From: Sarcocystis neurona
Taxonomy: Eukaryota; Apicomplexa; Conoidasida; Eucoccidiorida; Sarcocystidae
DNA length: 64,000 nucleotides
Assembly: GCA_000727475.1 (NCBI GenBank)
Contig: KL647301.1
Span: 620,001 to 684,000 of the forward strand
Reading direction: 5' to 3'
In this document: in pieces, positions 32,501-42,753 of the stretch
Layout: each line of letters opens with the position of its first letter
How positions within the stretch are numbered: the first letter of the stretch is position 1
The notes under the pieces: model-generated
Told to the model about the DNA's origin: nothing
The model's database searches: none
What the model saw: only the letters and a program-made list of their open reading frames with translations
Translations under genes and position numbers: made by a program

Positions 32501-35500
32501 GTAATATTGATATGTATATGAAACAGGAACAGTAGCAGTCGTAGCACGTAGACAGAGCAGTCCAACTTTTGACTGCGAAGCGTTGCTACTTCAACGAGGG
32601 ACGACCGCCGTTCATTTGCTGCTGCCGCATCCTGCAGCTTGATAAAGACTTCAGCATTCCTCTTTCTCGCAGACCTCTCGTGCCGCAATGTCATCGTTCA
32701 CGTTAAGTTGCAGCTCTACCAGCAGCAGCAGCAGCACGGCTGCCTCTTGCGACCGCGCGCAGCAGCAGCAGCTGCAGCAGCAGACAGGCACTGGTGAAAG
32801 TGACCAGCAAACGTTGCATGCGGCGGCGGTCGCGGAGATCTCGGGTTTCTTTCCAGCCTGTGTTAATATGTGTGTGTGGGTGTGACTGTGTATGTGTGTG
32901 CATGCGTTGTTGCATGCGACATGCGCAGGAGAAAGAGACGGGGAGGGAGGGCAGGGGCGAGCAGCAGCAGGTGGAGAACTTCGCGAGGCGGAAAGATGGA
33001 ACTCAGAGAGGATTTTGCGAGACGAAGGAGGAGGAGGACTCGACTTTGCAATGCTGGCGCTTGGCCTCCGCGGCTTCGTGAACTGCGGCATGCGCCCGTC
33101 TCTGCGTCTGCTGCTGCTCGCTAGCGAACTCATGCAGACACACCTGCAAACGCCCCAGGTACTACTCGGCCTCCCTGCTCCACAAACACGGATAGACACA
33201 CACAGAGGCAGATATGTTTGTTATCTCTTCGACTTCCTCTCTAAACGGTGACTTCTGCAGAGTTCGTATTCACCTCTCGAGAGAAGCGTTTCTCCCCCTC
33301 AACCGAGCGGAGAGCGCGTCTCTGTCACTCGCCTCGAGGCGTGTTTGGCGTGGGCCTCATAGGGCTGCGATAACCCGGTCCTCACCCCGGCGCCCGGCCG
33401 CAGGGAGACGCCCAGGCGTCGACATTCACGCACCGTGCGTGCTGCTCAGTCTTCCCTGCCTGCTCGACTAAGAAACACTAAATTTTTGCCTGCAGCTCAT
33501 CCTGGCCTCCTCGCTGCTCTATGGCTTTCTTTATCTCCTTTACTACGCGTATGTACGTATGCATGTGTGAAGATAGAATAATAGTTGACAGAGCAGCAAA
33601 GACAACACTCACAAGGCCTTCTTCATATATATATATATATATAGGTGCGTCTCCGTCTGTCCGTGTCTCCGTGTCTCTGTGTCTCTCTGTCTTGCTGTTC
33701 GTAGGTCTGTCTGACACACACGTCCCCTGTCCCTTACGACGGACGCCCCGATATATACACATATACATATTTACGTACTTATGCCTGCTGCATTCGTGAT
33801 GCAGTCACGCGCTCACTTTGACGGCTGCATTGCTCGGGAGACAAGCTTCTGCGTGTCTCCGTGTCTCTGCCTCCGTGTATGTGAGTGTGTGTGTGTGTGT
33901 GTGTGTGTGCAAGACAATTTCGACTATTGTGTTGCAGGACCACTCGTCGTTTTCCGTGTCTCAGTCTGTTTGGTTTTTTTCTCTCACTTTTCACAAGCAC
34001 AAGAAGGTCTTGCTTTCCTTCGGCCCCTCCTTTTGGAGCCCCTCTACAGACGCCTGCTGCTCGGAACGCCGAACGTTTGCTGCTGCTCTCTTCTCTTCCA
34101 CTCATGTCGACACCTACTACGGCGTGTAGGGAGACAACTTCACACATACGTATATATTTATATGCGCCCATACATATATCTGTGTGTATACGTTTACCAT
34201 ACATATGTGCACGTGCGAGACGTCTGAGAAGGTATAGAGCTTTGAAGCGTCTCCGTGCTGCGCATGCAGCTGAGCTGTCTCCGTCCTTGTTGATACGGCG
34301 GTGCGCGTTCGTAGAGGAAAACTGCGACTTCCAGAGGCGCCAGCGCATGCGATGAATGGGCCACCTCGCCCGTCACATGTGTGTCACTAATATGTCCTCC
34401 TGGACGTCCCTCTTCCGAACGAGGAATACATGCAGAAAAAAATGTGGGAACCAGGTGCGCGGTGTACGTACACCCGCCCCTACCTGTGTGGCACCAAGAC
34501 GTGAGGCAGCACCGCCGCAGATATACAAACACATGTAACATACATATATGATAGAGAGAAAGACAAACAGAGATAAAAGGGTGGAGATTAAGGTGGAGAT
34601 AAAGGTGGAGATAAAGAGGATGAAAGTGGGAAAGTAAATGATGGAAAAGTAAATGAAAACAGGAAGAGAGAGGAAGAGAAGAACAGAGCGACAGAGAAGG
34701 AGGGGCAAAGACGGGGAAAGACCGGGAAATATTATTTCGGCAAATATGTATATGTGTATATGCTGTGAAGTTCTATATATATGTGTTACTTGCGGTATAC
34801 TCACAACTAATATATATACGTCCATGTCTATGTGTCTCTCTGTGTGCCCCACTATTGAGTCACGACTGCTTTCTGGCCACGTCTCGATCTCTTTCGGCTG
34901 CTCCCTTTGCGACGCTCGCTGGCCTTCTGCCTTCCTTACTTGCATGCGTCAACACGATGTGTTGCTGCCGTTTGTTGTTCCCTCGTGTGGGAGGAAACGC
35001 GCTACTTCTCCGAGACAAATGCAGAAGTTCCTCACTTTCCATTCATTTGTATCTCAAAAGAGGACGTAAATCTTACGAGTCTACGACGCGTTCTTGCTCA
35101 CATGTGAACAAGCAGATACTGACGTTCGAATACGCATATAGACATACATATATGTGTGTAGATACTCATATGCGTGTGCGCATACACACATATATATATA
35201 TATATATGTGTATGTGTATCCATCTGTCTATCTCTCTCTGTGTCTCTCTTTATGTATATATGTCTATGCATGCGGTGGCTTCTGTATTCGATTGCGTGTG
35301 TAGGAGGTGGGTCAAGGTGTCGCTGAGCTGCACTTTCCGCTCTGACATTTTGTGTTGCTGCGGCTGCTGCTCCTGCGTTTCGTACTCCTCTGTTGCTGCT
35401 GTTACTATCCGCTGTTCCGCTTTTCCTCCTTCTCCTCCTCCTGTTCCTCCGGCTGCTGCGCAGCAGTCGATCCTGCGAGTGGAAGGGGAACGGCTGCAGA

Positions 35501-38500
35501 CGAAGCACCTCGTCTGGGCGCTCGTATTCTTCGCTAAAGCCGGCGGGCAACTGCAGCAACAAACACCACTGCACCAGCAGCAGATGCAACAACAGCCGCA
35601 GCAGCAGGTGCAACAAGGAGGGCAGCAGCGACACACGCAGCAGCAGGAGCACGGCCCGGAGCAGCAGCAGCACGAGGAGAGGAAGACAGAGCCGCAGCAG
35701 CACGTTCACGGCCCGACGATCGCCGTCGCGTCGTACATTTGCGCGACCGTGAGCGCAGCGTCTATCAAAGCAGGAGATCTGGTGGACCTTAGCGCCGCAC
35801 TGAAAGTCTTTCATGACTCGCTGCTGGGGAACTTCCCCTCTGCCGCTGCCTTCCTCGCACGTCTCGAGCGGCCGGGAGGGGCCTCCTCCGTCTCCTCTTT
35901 CAGCAGCAGAAGCAGCAGCAGCGGCCAAGCCCAGAGGAAGGAAAAAAACTCGGACGAAAAAGGTAAGGACGGCTCCGCACCAAAGCACCGTCCTGGCGTT
36001 TGTGTCTCTGCGCGAGGAACAGGAACTAAAAAGTCCTCCTCTCTGGGCAGGTGCCTCGTCTCTCTGCCTCGTTCCACAGTATAGACACCCATGCATACAT
36101 ACAAAGTAATACATATATATATATATTACTTTTATATATATCTACACATCTATTTATACATATATATGCATCCAGTAGTGTACTCGTACAGAAGTATATA
36201 CTGATATATCACTTCTATCTCATCTCGATCTATACATATATTTATATATATATACGTGTATATATGTACACGTATTCAATATATGTATATTAATACATGC
36301 GGAGGAGGTACATATATATAGATATATAAGCATCTATGTATAGATATATTAGACAGAGATACATAAATACATTTTGATCTACAAACACACACACACACAC
36401 ACCACTACGCACCTGGTTGAGTATACTACCGTAAGTACATATAATACATATGTATATATATGTGTATAGATAGATATGAATATGTATGCATACGTCCGTA
36501 TACATACATATATATATATGTGTATGTACGGATGAGGTGGAAGTGATTCACCAGCATATACTTCTGTGTGAATATACTACCGCATGCCCGTATATGTTTG
36601 AGTAGATGGAGGGATAGACATGGATTCGTGTATATATATATATATATGTATATGCGTCCCAGGACACATCTGTGTGAATGTACTACGGCTTGCACATATA
36701 GTACATGTATGTACAAAAATAGATATACATCCGTATACCTACTTACACACATATACATATACACACGGACGAGATAGAGATGGTACACCAGTGCACGTAT
36801 CTCACCTGTATATATACGTATAGATAGACACAGGCCTGTATACATGCCGACGTGCAAGCATATATATATGTGTATGGTGCTGCTCCCGCGCTGTGCCACC
36901 GGATCCGTCGCCACACGCACACACACTCGCAAAGAACGCAGATTTACGTTTTCTGACGTGGTGAACGTACGATAGTGAAGACTCGCTTACGTAGGTGCAG
37001 ACTGTGGCCGTGAATATCTCGATGAAGTATCACTTCCTTCGGGTCCGCCTCTTGGCTTGTCCACCCATTCGCTGTATCTCTATTATACGTAAAAGAATAT
37101 ATGCGTCAGAGCGCGCATGCGTTGCCTGCTCTCTCCTTTTCTCGCTGTCTCTGTACGTGTGTGTTTATGTGTGGGGTTGGACGAAGACCATCAGCAGCGC
37201 CCTGCCTTTGACATCGGCGTTCTGCTGGCAGCAGCTTCGCGGCTACCTTCTTCGCCCCATTTCTTCACCGTCCCTTTTCTTCCCTGCCGACTTGTCCTTC
37301 TTCTCTCTGAAACCCGCTCTGCCAGTGACCAGCTGCATGCAGCATATTCGTGAGCAAGTTCTGTGCGGGCTGCTACTTCTCGCTCAGGTCCTCTATATCA
37401 CCCGCGATCGGCTACTGCCCCACCCCGACCTTCACTCACATACAATATATCTGTGTGCGTACCGATCTGCACGTATGTATAAACCATACGTGTCCCCAAA
37501 CACATATATATATATATATATGCATACGTGCATGTATACATCTCTACACGTGTATCTATATATACACATGTATACATACATACAAACATTCGTACATACT
37601 TTTTACATCCACACATACACATGTAGATGTGATTCTGTGCAAGTACGCGAGAGCGCCTTGACGTTTTACGCAGGTTTGAGTATATACGTATCGGAAACGA
37701 GATACCTGCATGCAGGAATATTGTCGACAGTATTACCGCCTGCAGGGGCACGCACGTGTAGGGCAGGCGTGTACAGATGCGTAAATGACAGTCCCGCATG
37801 CAGCGGTACGCACGTGTGGACAGCAGTGTTGCATGTGCGGGTATACACACATAGGGCAGCCATGCATGGATAGCTGCGTGAGTTGTTGCAGTCCCGCATG
37901 CACGGGTGTACACATATAGGGCAGCCATGTATATGTGGTTTCACGAGTAGCAGTCCCCCATGTAGGGGTATGCACGTATAAAGCAGCTACGTATGTACAG
38001 CTGCAAAAGGAGCAGTCCCACGTGTAGGGGTGTGCACGTATATCTGAGTCCAAGCGTGTCGAGGTGTCCAGTGTGTCTTATTGAACCTCTCTGCAGATGC
38101 TGCGTCTGCGTCGCTGCCTCTTGACGCCGTCTCCTGTGGCTCACCCGCAGTTACGTGGGTTGAGCAGCAGCAGCCGACTGCGGATGGCGAGAGGTCATGC
38201 GGCACCCTATGTCGCAGCAGCAGCAGCGGCAGGGGCAGCGTCGTCAACAGCAGCAACACCTTCAGCAGTAGCAGCAACGCCACCAGCAGCAGCAGCAGCG
38301 GCGCCACCAGCAGCAACACCGCCGCCGCAGTCGGTGGCTGTGGGGCTCCGGTGACTGGCGCAGTAGTCGGCAGCACGACGGAGGCGGCGGCAGAGCAGGA
38401 GGCATGTCTACAGGCGTACCGGCGGCTGCAGAAACTCTTCTTCTCCGCCCTGAGGATTCACATTTTTGATATTCACCCGATTTTTCGTGTGCAGATTCTT

Positions 38501-41500
38501 CAGGATGTTCTGGGGCTCACGCCAGTTGTCAGGTCGTGGAGGAGGAGGCACTCGCGGCATGCACTGCTGCTTGAGGCGCTCCGCAGCAGCGATCCCTCGC
38601 AGCGGCTGGCGCTGCAGCTTGCGGCCGGTGAAGAAGAAGAAGAGAGGGAAGTAGACAGAGAAGAGGAGGAGGACGAGGAGCAGCAAGTCCGAGAAGAAAG
38701 GTCGGCGGGCCGCCGCTCGAAGGAGGAGAGACTGGAGGAAGACCCAGGTAATATCTTGTGATGCCGTCTTCGACATACGTCGCGGCCTGCTGCGCTGCGT
38801 CTGTATATGTATATATTATGTGTACATATTATATGTATGTGTTATATGTACATGTTACAGGTAAGTATACTATATATATATAATATGTACATATTATATG
38901 TACATACATGTGCGTATATACGTGTATATTTGTACGTAAAACAGAAGACGGGTATCAACGGTGTAAGTGCGATAAAAACAAGTGTATACGCAGAAAGACA
39001 GGTGAAGATCGTCAAAGTATAGAAGCAGCATGTATACCGAAGTGTGTAGAGACACAGAAAGAAGCACAACCCCCCGGTGAGTTCGTTGATAGAGTTTTGC
39101 TTGTCTTTGTAAATACACGCGTTCGGGGCTTTTGACGACGTACATATATATATGTATATAGCTATCATTACGTATTTATATATATATGCGTGTAGATGTG
39201 TGTACACACGTCCACAAACGTGTCCACACGTGAAAATGTTAGACGGAGGCGTGTGCTCAGAAGATATACGCGTGTGCATAGATGTACATTTACTCGTGTC
39301 AGCGCTACCTTGCTGCGTTTTGCACCGTCGTGTGGATCCAGCCGCACGCGTATTTCGTATAGGCCTCTCTGTGCTGTTGAGTGCTTTGCAGGAAGGTACA
39401 AGAGTTGTGCGGGACCAAGCCAATTACTTCTTCCTTTCCTTTAGCAAATCCCCTTACCTTCGACGTCTGACTTTCTTTTACATATCTGCTGTGGCTTCCA
39501 TCTGGGCTGCTTCTGCCTGCACCGTAAATACGGCGACACTCACACGGAGGAAGCGAAGTCAGGCAGCAATAAGCGAGGCATTCTCCCAAACTACATCACG
39601 CATAAACACACACACACACACACACGCACGAGTATTGCTCTGTCATCAATTTTTACCTATATACACACTTATATATATATGTGAGTATATATACATATAT
39701 ATACACGCATACACATATGCGTATGTACGTATGGGTTGAAACGGGTGTATGTGTGTGTGTGTGTGATCCAGAAGTTATGTTTGACTCCGCCGTCCCTGAG
39801 AGTTACTAGAAGCAGTATATACATATACTTCTATATATATGTGTATATATATATATACACACATACATAGGTACACGAGTGAATACATATATATGTTGAG
39901 CTGGATGTGTACTAAGGGTCCACAAGTTCTGCTTAAGTCGATCGTCCCTGAAAGCGATATTACCTGAAGCAACATATATATATTTCTATATATAAGCGTA
40001 TATATATACACGGATACGTACGTATGTATATATATATACATATATACATGTTTGTGGAGGGTCCAGGTGCTCTGCATAAGTTCACCGTAGCTAAGACCGA
40101 TAAACCCGGAAGGAGCAACAGGCTTGTTCGAGTGTCGCAGTACCGTTGCCAGCGTTTTGATGTGTGTGTGGGTATTTAGATGCTTGAACACATGTGAGCA
40201 TCTCTACGGACGTGTGCACGTACGTATTTGAGTACGTAGGTGTGTATGTATGTGTGTATATGTTGGTGTATATATAGACGTGTAAGATGTGCGCATAGCG
40301 AGAGACGGCTGTCGCTTCTGCACTCCCTCGCTTACTTCTTTTTTGGCGTGCATACATCTTCACGCGCTCCCAGAAGAATACACAGCTGTCGGTGTGCGTC
40401 TAGACTTGTTTCACGAGCTATACATATATATACATATATATATATATATACACTTGACAGTGTGTACGCACAGGAGGTCCACTTGTTAGTGTGAGCCACC
40501 TGCGTGCGCCTCCCCGTTCAACAAACACATCTCCATACGACAGCCACCGAGGAGACGCGCTGTCCCGGACGCGCCTGTCTGCCGCTTTCTTAGTGTGTAT
40601 TCCTCATATATATGCAGAGATCTGCGTACAACAAGGAAAGGGGAGCTGGTGTGGGTGGAGACCGCTCTGCGCAGGGCTCCTCAGATGCTACTAGCAACTA
40701 CGGATGACGTGTTTTCTCCTCTCCGTTTATCTGTGTGTACCCGTCTCTGTGCTCGAGAACAGACCCGCGGAGCAGTGTCCACGTGTGTAGAAAAAAAACC
40801 GAGCATGGATGCGGAGGGGAGGATGGGGCTGTACGCACAGCGACGAGGGGAAGAGTGTATCGACACACGAGGGGAGACTGTCCGGTTGCCGATTCTCACG
40901 TCTGTACACGCGGTAGTCGCTACATGCTTGCGGACGCAGTCCGCGTGCTCGGGCAGGAAACTTCTCCTGCCTGTATAAAGTGGTCTGCTTCTACAGTCGC
41001 CCACCTGCTGACAGTCCACCCTTTTTCTGCAGCAGGTGAACTCCACCTGGTGTAGAGACACCGAATAGCCTAGAATTCACGGGACCTTGTGGTGTCTGGT
41101 CCGTCGATCAGTTGTTCGCCTACCAACCTTTTTCAAATCCTCAGCTGTCTACAACCGACGACTAAACTGTTTACACACATTCGACCATCTGGACGTCTCT
41201 GTGTGTGTGTGTCACGTTGCGGATGTATTTGCGTATCAAAAAGAATTGCCAAGGATGCGCACTTCACTGGGCGAGCAGCGTATGGACGGATATCGCGGAG
41301 CCGCTGGAAGCATGCGCAGTCCGCATTACATCTCAAGTTGTTGACCGCTACGTTTGTGGAGACCGGGCGGCCGTACACATATAGGCCGCACAACATACAT
41401 GCAACGCACAGCGAAAACAGCTCACAGAGGCGCGTAGAATTACCGCACCATCACAGGCACTATACGTTTGTTAGACGGTCGACAGAATTCGTCAGACGCA

Positions 41501-42641
41501 GAGAAGGGCTGTGCGGCTGTGTCCTGCCGTTTGCGTGCGGCGATGCTGGAGCGCCTGTGGCCCGTGGTGCCGCTGCTTGTGCTGTTACCGTAGCGTATTT
41601 GAATGCTGCTGCGGCTGCTCGGGGAATAGCGCTCGCTACACGTGCGTCTGAAGCGGTTTTGCTCGTTTTGCGGCTGCTCCCGTGTTGCTCTGCTGTTCTG
41701 CTGCTCGGTGTGGACTTTTCTCCTGACACACTGCCACTGCTGATGCGTGCGCGCAGGAGGGGCGTGGCTGGCCAGTGGTCGCGGGCCTGCAGCATACGCA
41801 GACGATAAGGAGGTGCCCGGAGTGGCAGTGGCACTACTGCAGACCATTTTCTATCGCATGGCTGCGTTGAATATGAGAGCGCTGTGCCAGCTTCTTGACT
41901 GTTTGCATGCGCTGCGTCTAACGAACGAGGGGCCGAATCCTCCGACGCGCACACGGCTCGCTGTTGCTCCACACAGAAAAGACACCTTTTGCAGCAACGC
42001 CTTCCTGCACCTAGCTGCGAGGGAAAGCATGCGCAAGGGAGCTTCAGCAACACCAGAAGAAATGGTGGAATTCCTAATACGGTTCTACTGTGACCTTGAA
42101 GCCTTTGACGTCACCACGGACCCCCTCCGCTACTGTGCTATCAAGTACGTCGACAGCGCGCTCTTTTTTGTGCGTCTATGAGCGACGCGTGCGTCTACGT
42201 GTCTGTCCACGTATGACGTGTATATGTGTATCCGTCCCAGGTGATCAAGGTGTGTACGTAATATATCATCATACTTAAAAAAGAATGACAAGGCATCCAC
42301 GGCTACCGCGGTATGCGCAGTCTCGAAGGCTGCGCGCCGACGTTCTACATGAATAGGCTGTCCACCAGGGGCATAGAGGAGCTATCGGTGAAGGTGTAGA
42401 CATATTTGTTTCGTCTTTTTATGACCCTCTGCGGCGAGTGAAGTTGTCTTACCTATTGCTGCAGCTGCAGCTTGTGCAGCATCTGCACGTAGTCATCGTA
42501 GTCAACTTCTTTTCTATATCTCTCTCCCCTCTCTCTTCTAGAAAGAGGCGAGTCCAGCGTTTCTACGTGTGGCTCTGGTTGCTGGGCGGCGTCCTTGCTG
42601 CCGCAAGTGTCTACGGCCGTTATTGGTGCTGCCGACACTGA
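23553..42641 (+). CDS. Very large HPR-like helical-repeat protein with mitochondrial-type presequence and C-terminal membrane helix
   Basis: The start ATG (23553) gives MLAKMKTPTYTTLRQDFFCR, basic and free of acidic residues like a mitochondrial presequence. Exons read so far: 23553-24284 (a GTGAGT at 23718 may split it), 25813-26360, 29404-30281, 31807-about 32139, 32929-33158, 33261-about 33355, 34004-34125, 35464-35962, 38097-38747, 41757-42144, 42542-42641. Possible extra exons lie at 33496, 38945-39076, 39342 and 40611. Phases agree at 24284/25813, 26360/29404, 30281/31807, 33158/33261, 34125/35464, 35962/38097 and 42144/42542. Degenerate helical units recur, such as LQACFFFASF, HERCFKRLAAVLLEALETLH, LDFAMLALGLRGFVNCGMRP and LQTKHLVWALVFFAKAGG, resembling heptatricopeptide (HPR/RAP-type) organellar RNA-binding proteins. 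Poly-Ala/Ser/Gln runs interrupt them. No RAP domain was seen. The last exon adds RVQRFYVWLWLLGGVLAAAS, a membrane helix. The joins near 32.1-34.0 and 38.7-41.7 kb remain unresolved. Confidence 0.6.
23770..24260. repeat. CAG-rich tract in exon 1 of the large gene
   Basis: CAG/AGC and TCC/TCT triplets encode Ser-rich runs in the inferred frame. Other frames are also open, giving Leu-rich or Gln-rich alternatives. The chosen frame is the one that continues into KTAQISALLQQLK just before a GTATGT donor at 24285. Confidence 0.7.
24285..25780. repeat. Intron filled with (TA)n and TACGTA microsatellite
   Basis: Many (TA)5-11 runs (for example near 24436, 24689, 24795, 24938, 25103, 25300, 25380 and 25459) alternate with CATATGCATA/TACGTATAC words. 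A 130-bp CTG/TTC patch at 24520-24590 is the only different sequence. Long Tyr/Ile/His open frames here are repeat artefacts. Confidence 0.8.
25860..26075. repeat. CAG/GGAGCA repeat in exon 2 of the large gene
   Basis: GCAGCAGCAG tracts and a direct repeat of GGAGGAGCTGCTGGTGGAGG at 25957 and 25978 (21-bp period) encode Ala/Gly in the inferred frame, or Glu/Leu in another. The exon returns to unique sequence at about 26150 with SWAALLREVYILLPRMSAAH. Confidence 0.75.
26520..27060. repeat. (TA)n microsatellites in the intron after exon 2
   Basis: (TA)8-10 runs at 26526 and 26611 and many ATATGCATA/TACATATA words. A pair of similar sequences, CCAGTCAATTTCTCAGTATT at 26472 and CCAGTCAATCTCTCAGGACT at 26652, marks a 180-bp duplication. 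No coding exon is seen. Confidence 0.7.
27090..28180 (-). CDS. Possible nested antisense gene with Gln/Ala-rich exons
   Basis: CAG orientation flips here: the repeats read CTG on plus and CAG on minus. The minus strand then gives coding-like frames. At about 27430-27095 a frame includes NYDPFLNLLWKSAEAAALVS and TFLQGLAAPLSLLHTARQQK, then Gln/Ser/Glu-rich sequence, ending at a TAA after PSKAAAA. At about 28100-27863 helical Ala-rich frames occur, two of them overlapping. They lie inside the inferred intron 26361-29403 of the plus-strand gene. Start, splice phases and product are unresolved, and antisense shadows of Leu-rich plus frames are an alternative explanation. Confidence 0.3.
28980..29345. 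repeat. CTG-rich tract (Leu/Cys/Ala in plus frames)
   Basis: Dense CTGCTGCTTCTGC repeats. The Ala/Ser-type reading (GCT frame) hops between two frames along the tract, as if indels had accumulated, so it is probably intronic or decayed. A clear exon of the large gene begins just downstream at 29404, after CTGACGCCTCGCAG. Confidence 0.7.
29570..30055. repeat. CAG-rich tract in exon 3 of the large gene
   Basis: In the inferred frame the tract encodes an Ala/Pro/Gly/Thr-rich spacer of about 160 residues between RPLFQAVADRLALYDWR and LQACFFFASF. The Ser frame is open over the same span, so the choice rests on the unique sequence at both ends. Confidence 0.7.
31134..31430. repeat. GC-rich CATGCATG minisatellite in an intron
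   Basis: About nine diverged units of roughly 30 bp, with consensus GCGCATGCATGTGCGTGTCTCTAA. Each unit contains a self-complementary GCGCATGC or GCATGCATGC core followed by TGTCTCTAAAAG. Open frames across it give repeated His-Val-Arg-Val-Ser-Lys-like strings that look like repeat translation. It lies between inferred exons ending at 30281 and starting at 31807. Confidence 0.8.
31905..32335. repeat. AGC/CAG-rich tract at the end of an exon of the large gene
   Basis: After HADQLRLQQQ the sequence becomes AGCAGCAGT-type, giving Ser/Asn/Arg then Ala/Gly runs. The inferred frame reaches a stop at 32139-32141. An overlapping frame stays open to 32320. A strong GTGAGC donor follows at 32336. The splice that leaves this exon is not resolved. 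Confidence 0.6.
33886..33909. repeat. (GT)12 microsatellite
   Basis: Uninterrupted GT units within the intron preceding the inferred exon at 34004, about 95 bp upstream of its acceptor. Confidence 0.85.
34548..34735. repeat. Polypurine tract with 12-bp GGTGGAGATAAA repeats
   Basis: About 180 bp that are overwhelmingly A/G on the plus strand. Three units of the type AAGGTGGAGATA lie at about 34584-34620, followed by AAAGTAAATGATGG/AAAAGTAAATGAAA and AGAGAGGAAGAGAAG runs. It lies in the inferred intron 34126-35463 of the large gene. Confidence 0.8.
36110..36900. repeat. (TA)n-rich intron segment with CA and TACATA arrays
   Basis: (TA)n at 36115-36126, 36240-36253 and 36631-36646, (CA)9 at 36385-36402, and repeated blocks of the type GTATACATACATA/ATACTACCG (36420-36440, 36570-36590) with a period near 150 bp. 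Located in the inferred intron 35963-38096. Confidence 0.75.
37735..38045. repeat. Minisatellite with about 50-62 bp units (CAGTCCCGCATG core)
   Basis: Five diverged units share a GCAGTCCC(G/C)CATG core followed by GGGGT(A/G)(T/C)(G/A)CACGTATA and GGGCAGCCATG. Cores lie at about 37790, 37890, 37952 and 38014, with a weaker copy near 37840, so the last three are exactly 62 bp apart. The array stops about 50 bp before the acceptor of the exon at 38097. Confidence 0.85.
38775..40470. repeat. TATGTACATATTA and (TA)n arrays between exons of the large gene
   Basis: TGTACATATTATATG words at 38819-38905, (TA)n at 39170-39187, 39842-39856 and 40433-40450, (CA)n at 39607-39625 and (GT)n at 39751-39764. 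Two phase-compatible islands may be exons: 38945-39076 (a Cys/Lys-rich stretch with a GTGAGT donor) and a start at 39342 reading ARVFRIGLSVLLSALQE. Confidence 0.65.
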
Positions 42642-42753
42642 TGCCGCTACAGGAGTTCCCCCTCGGTGGCTACTGGTGTACACTACGTGCGGTTCGTGCC
42701 ACTTTTGGCCATCAGTTTCGCAGCTGTTATCCTTCGTGTAACTTGCCGAGTTT

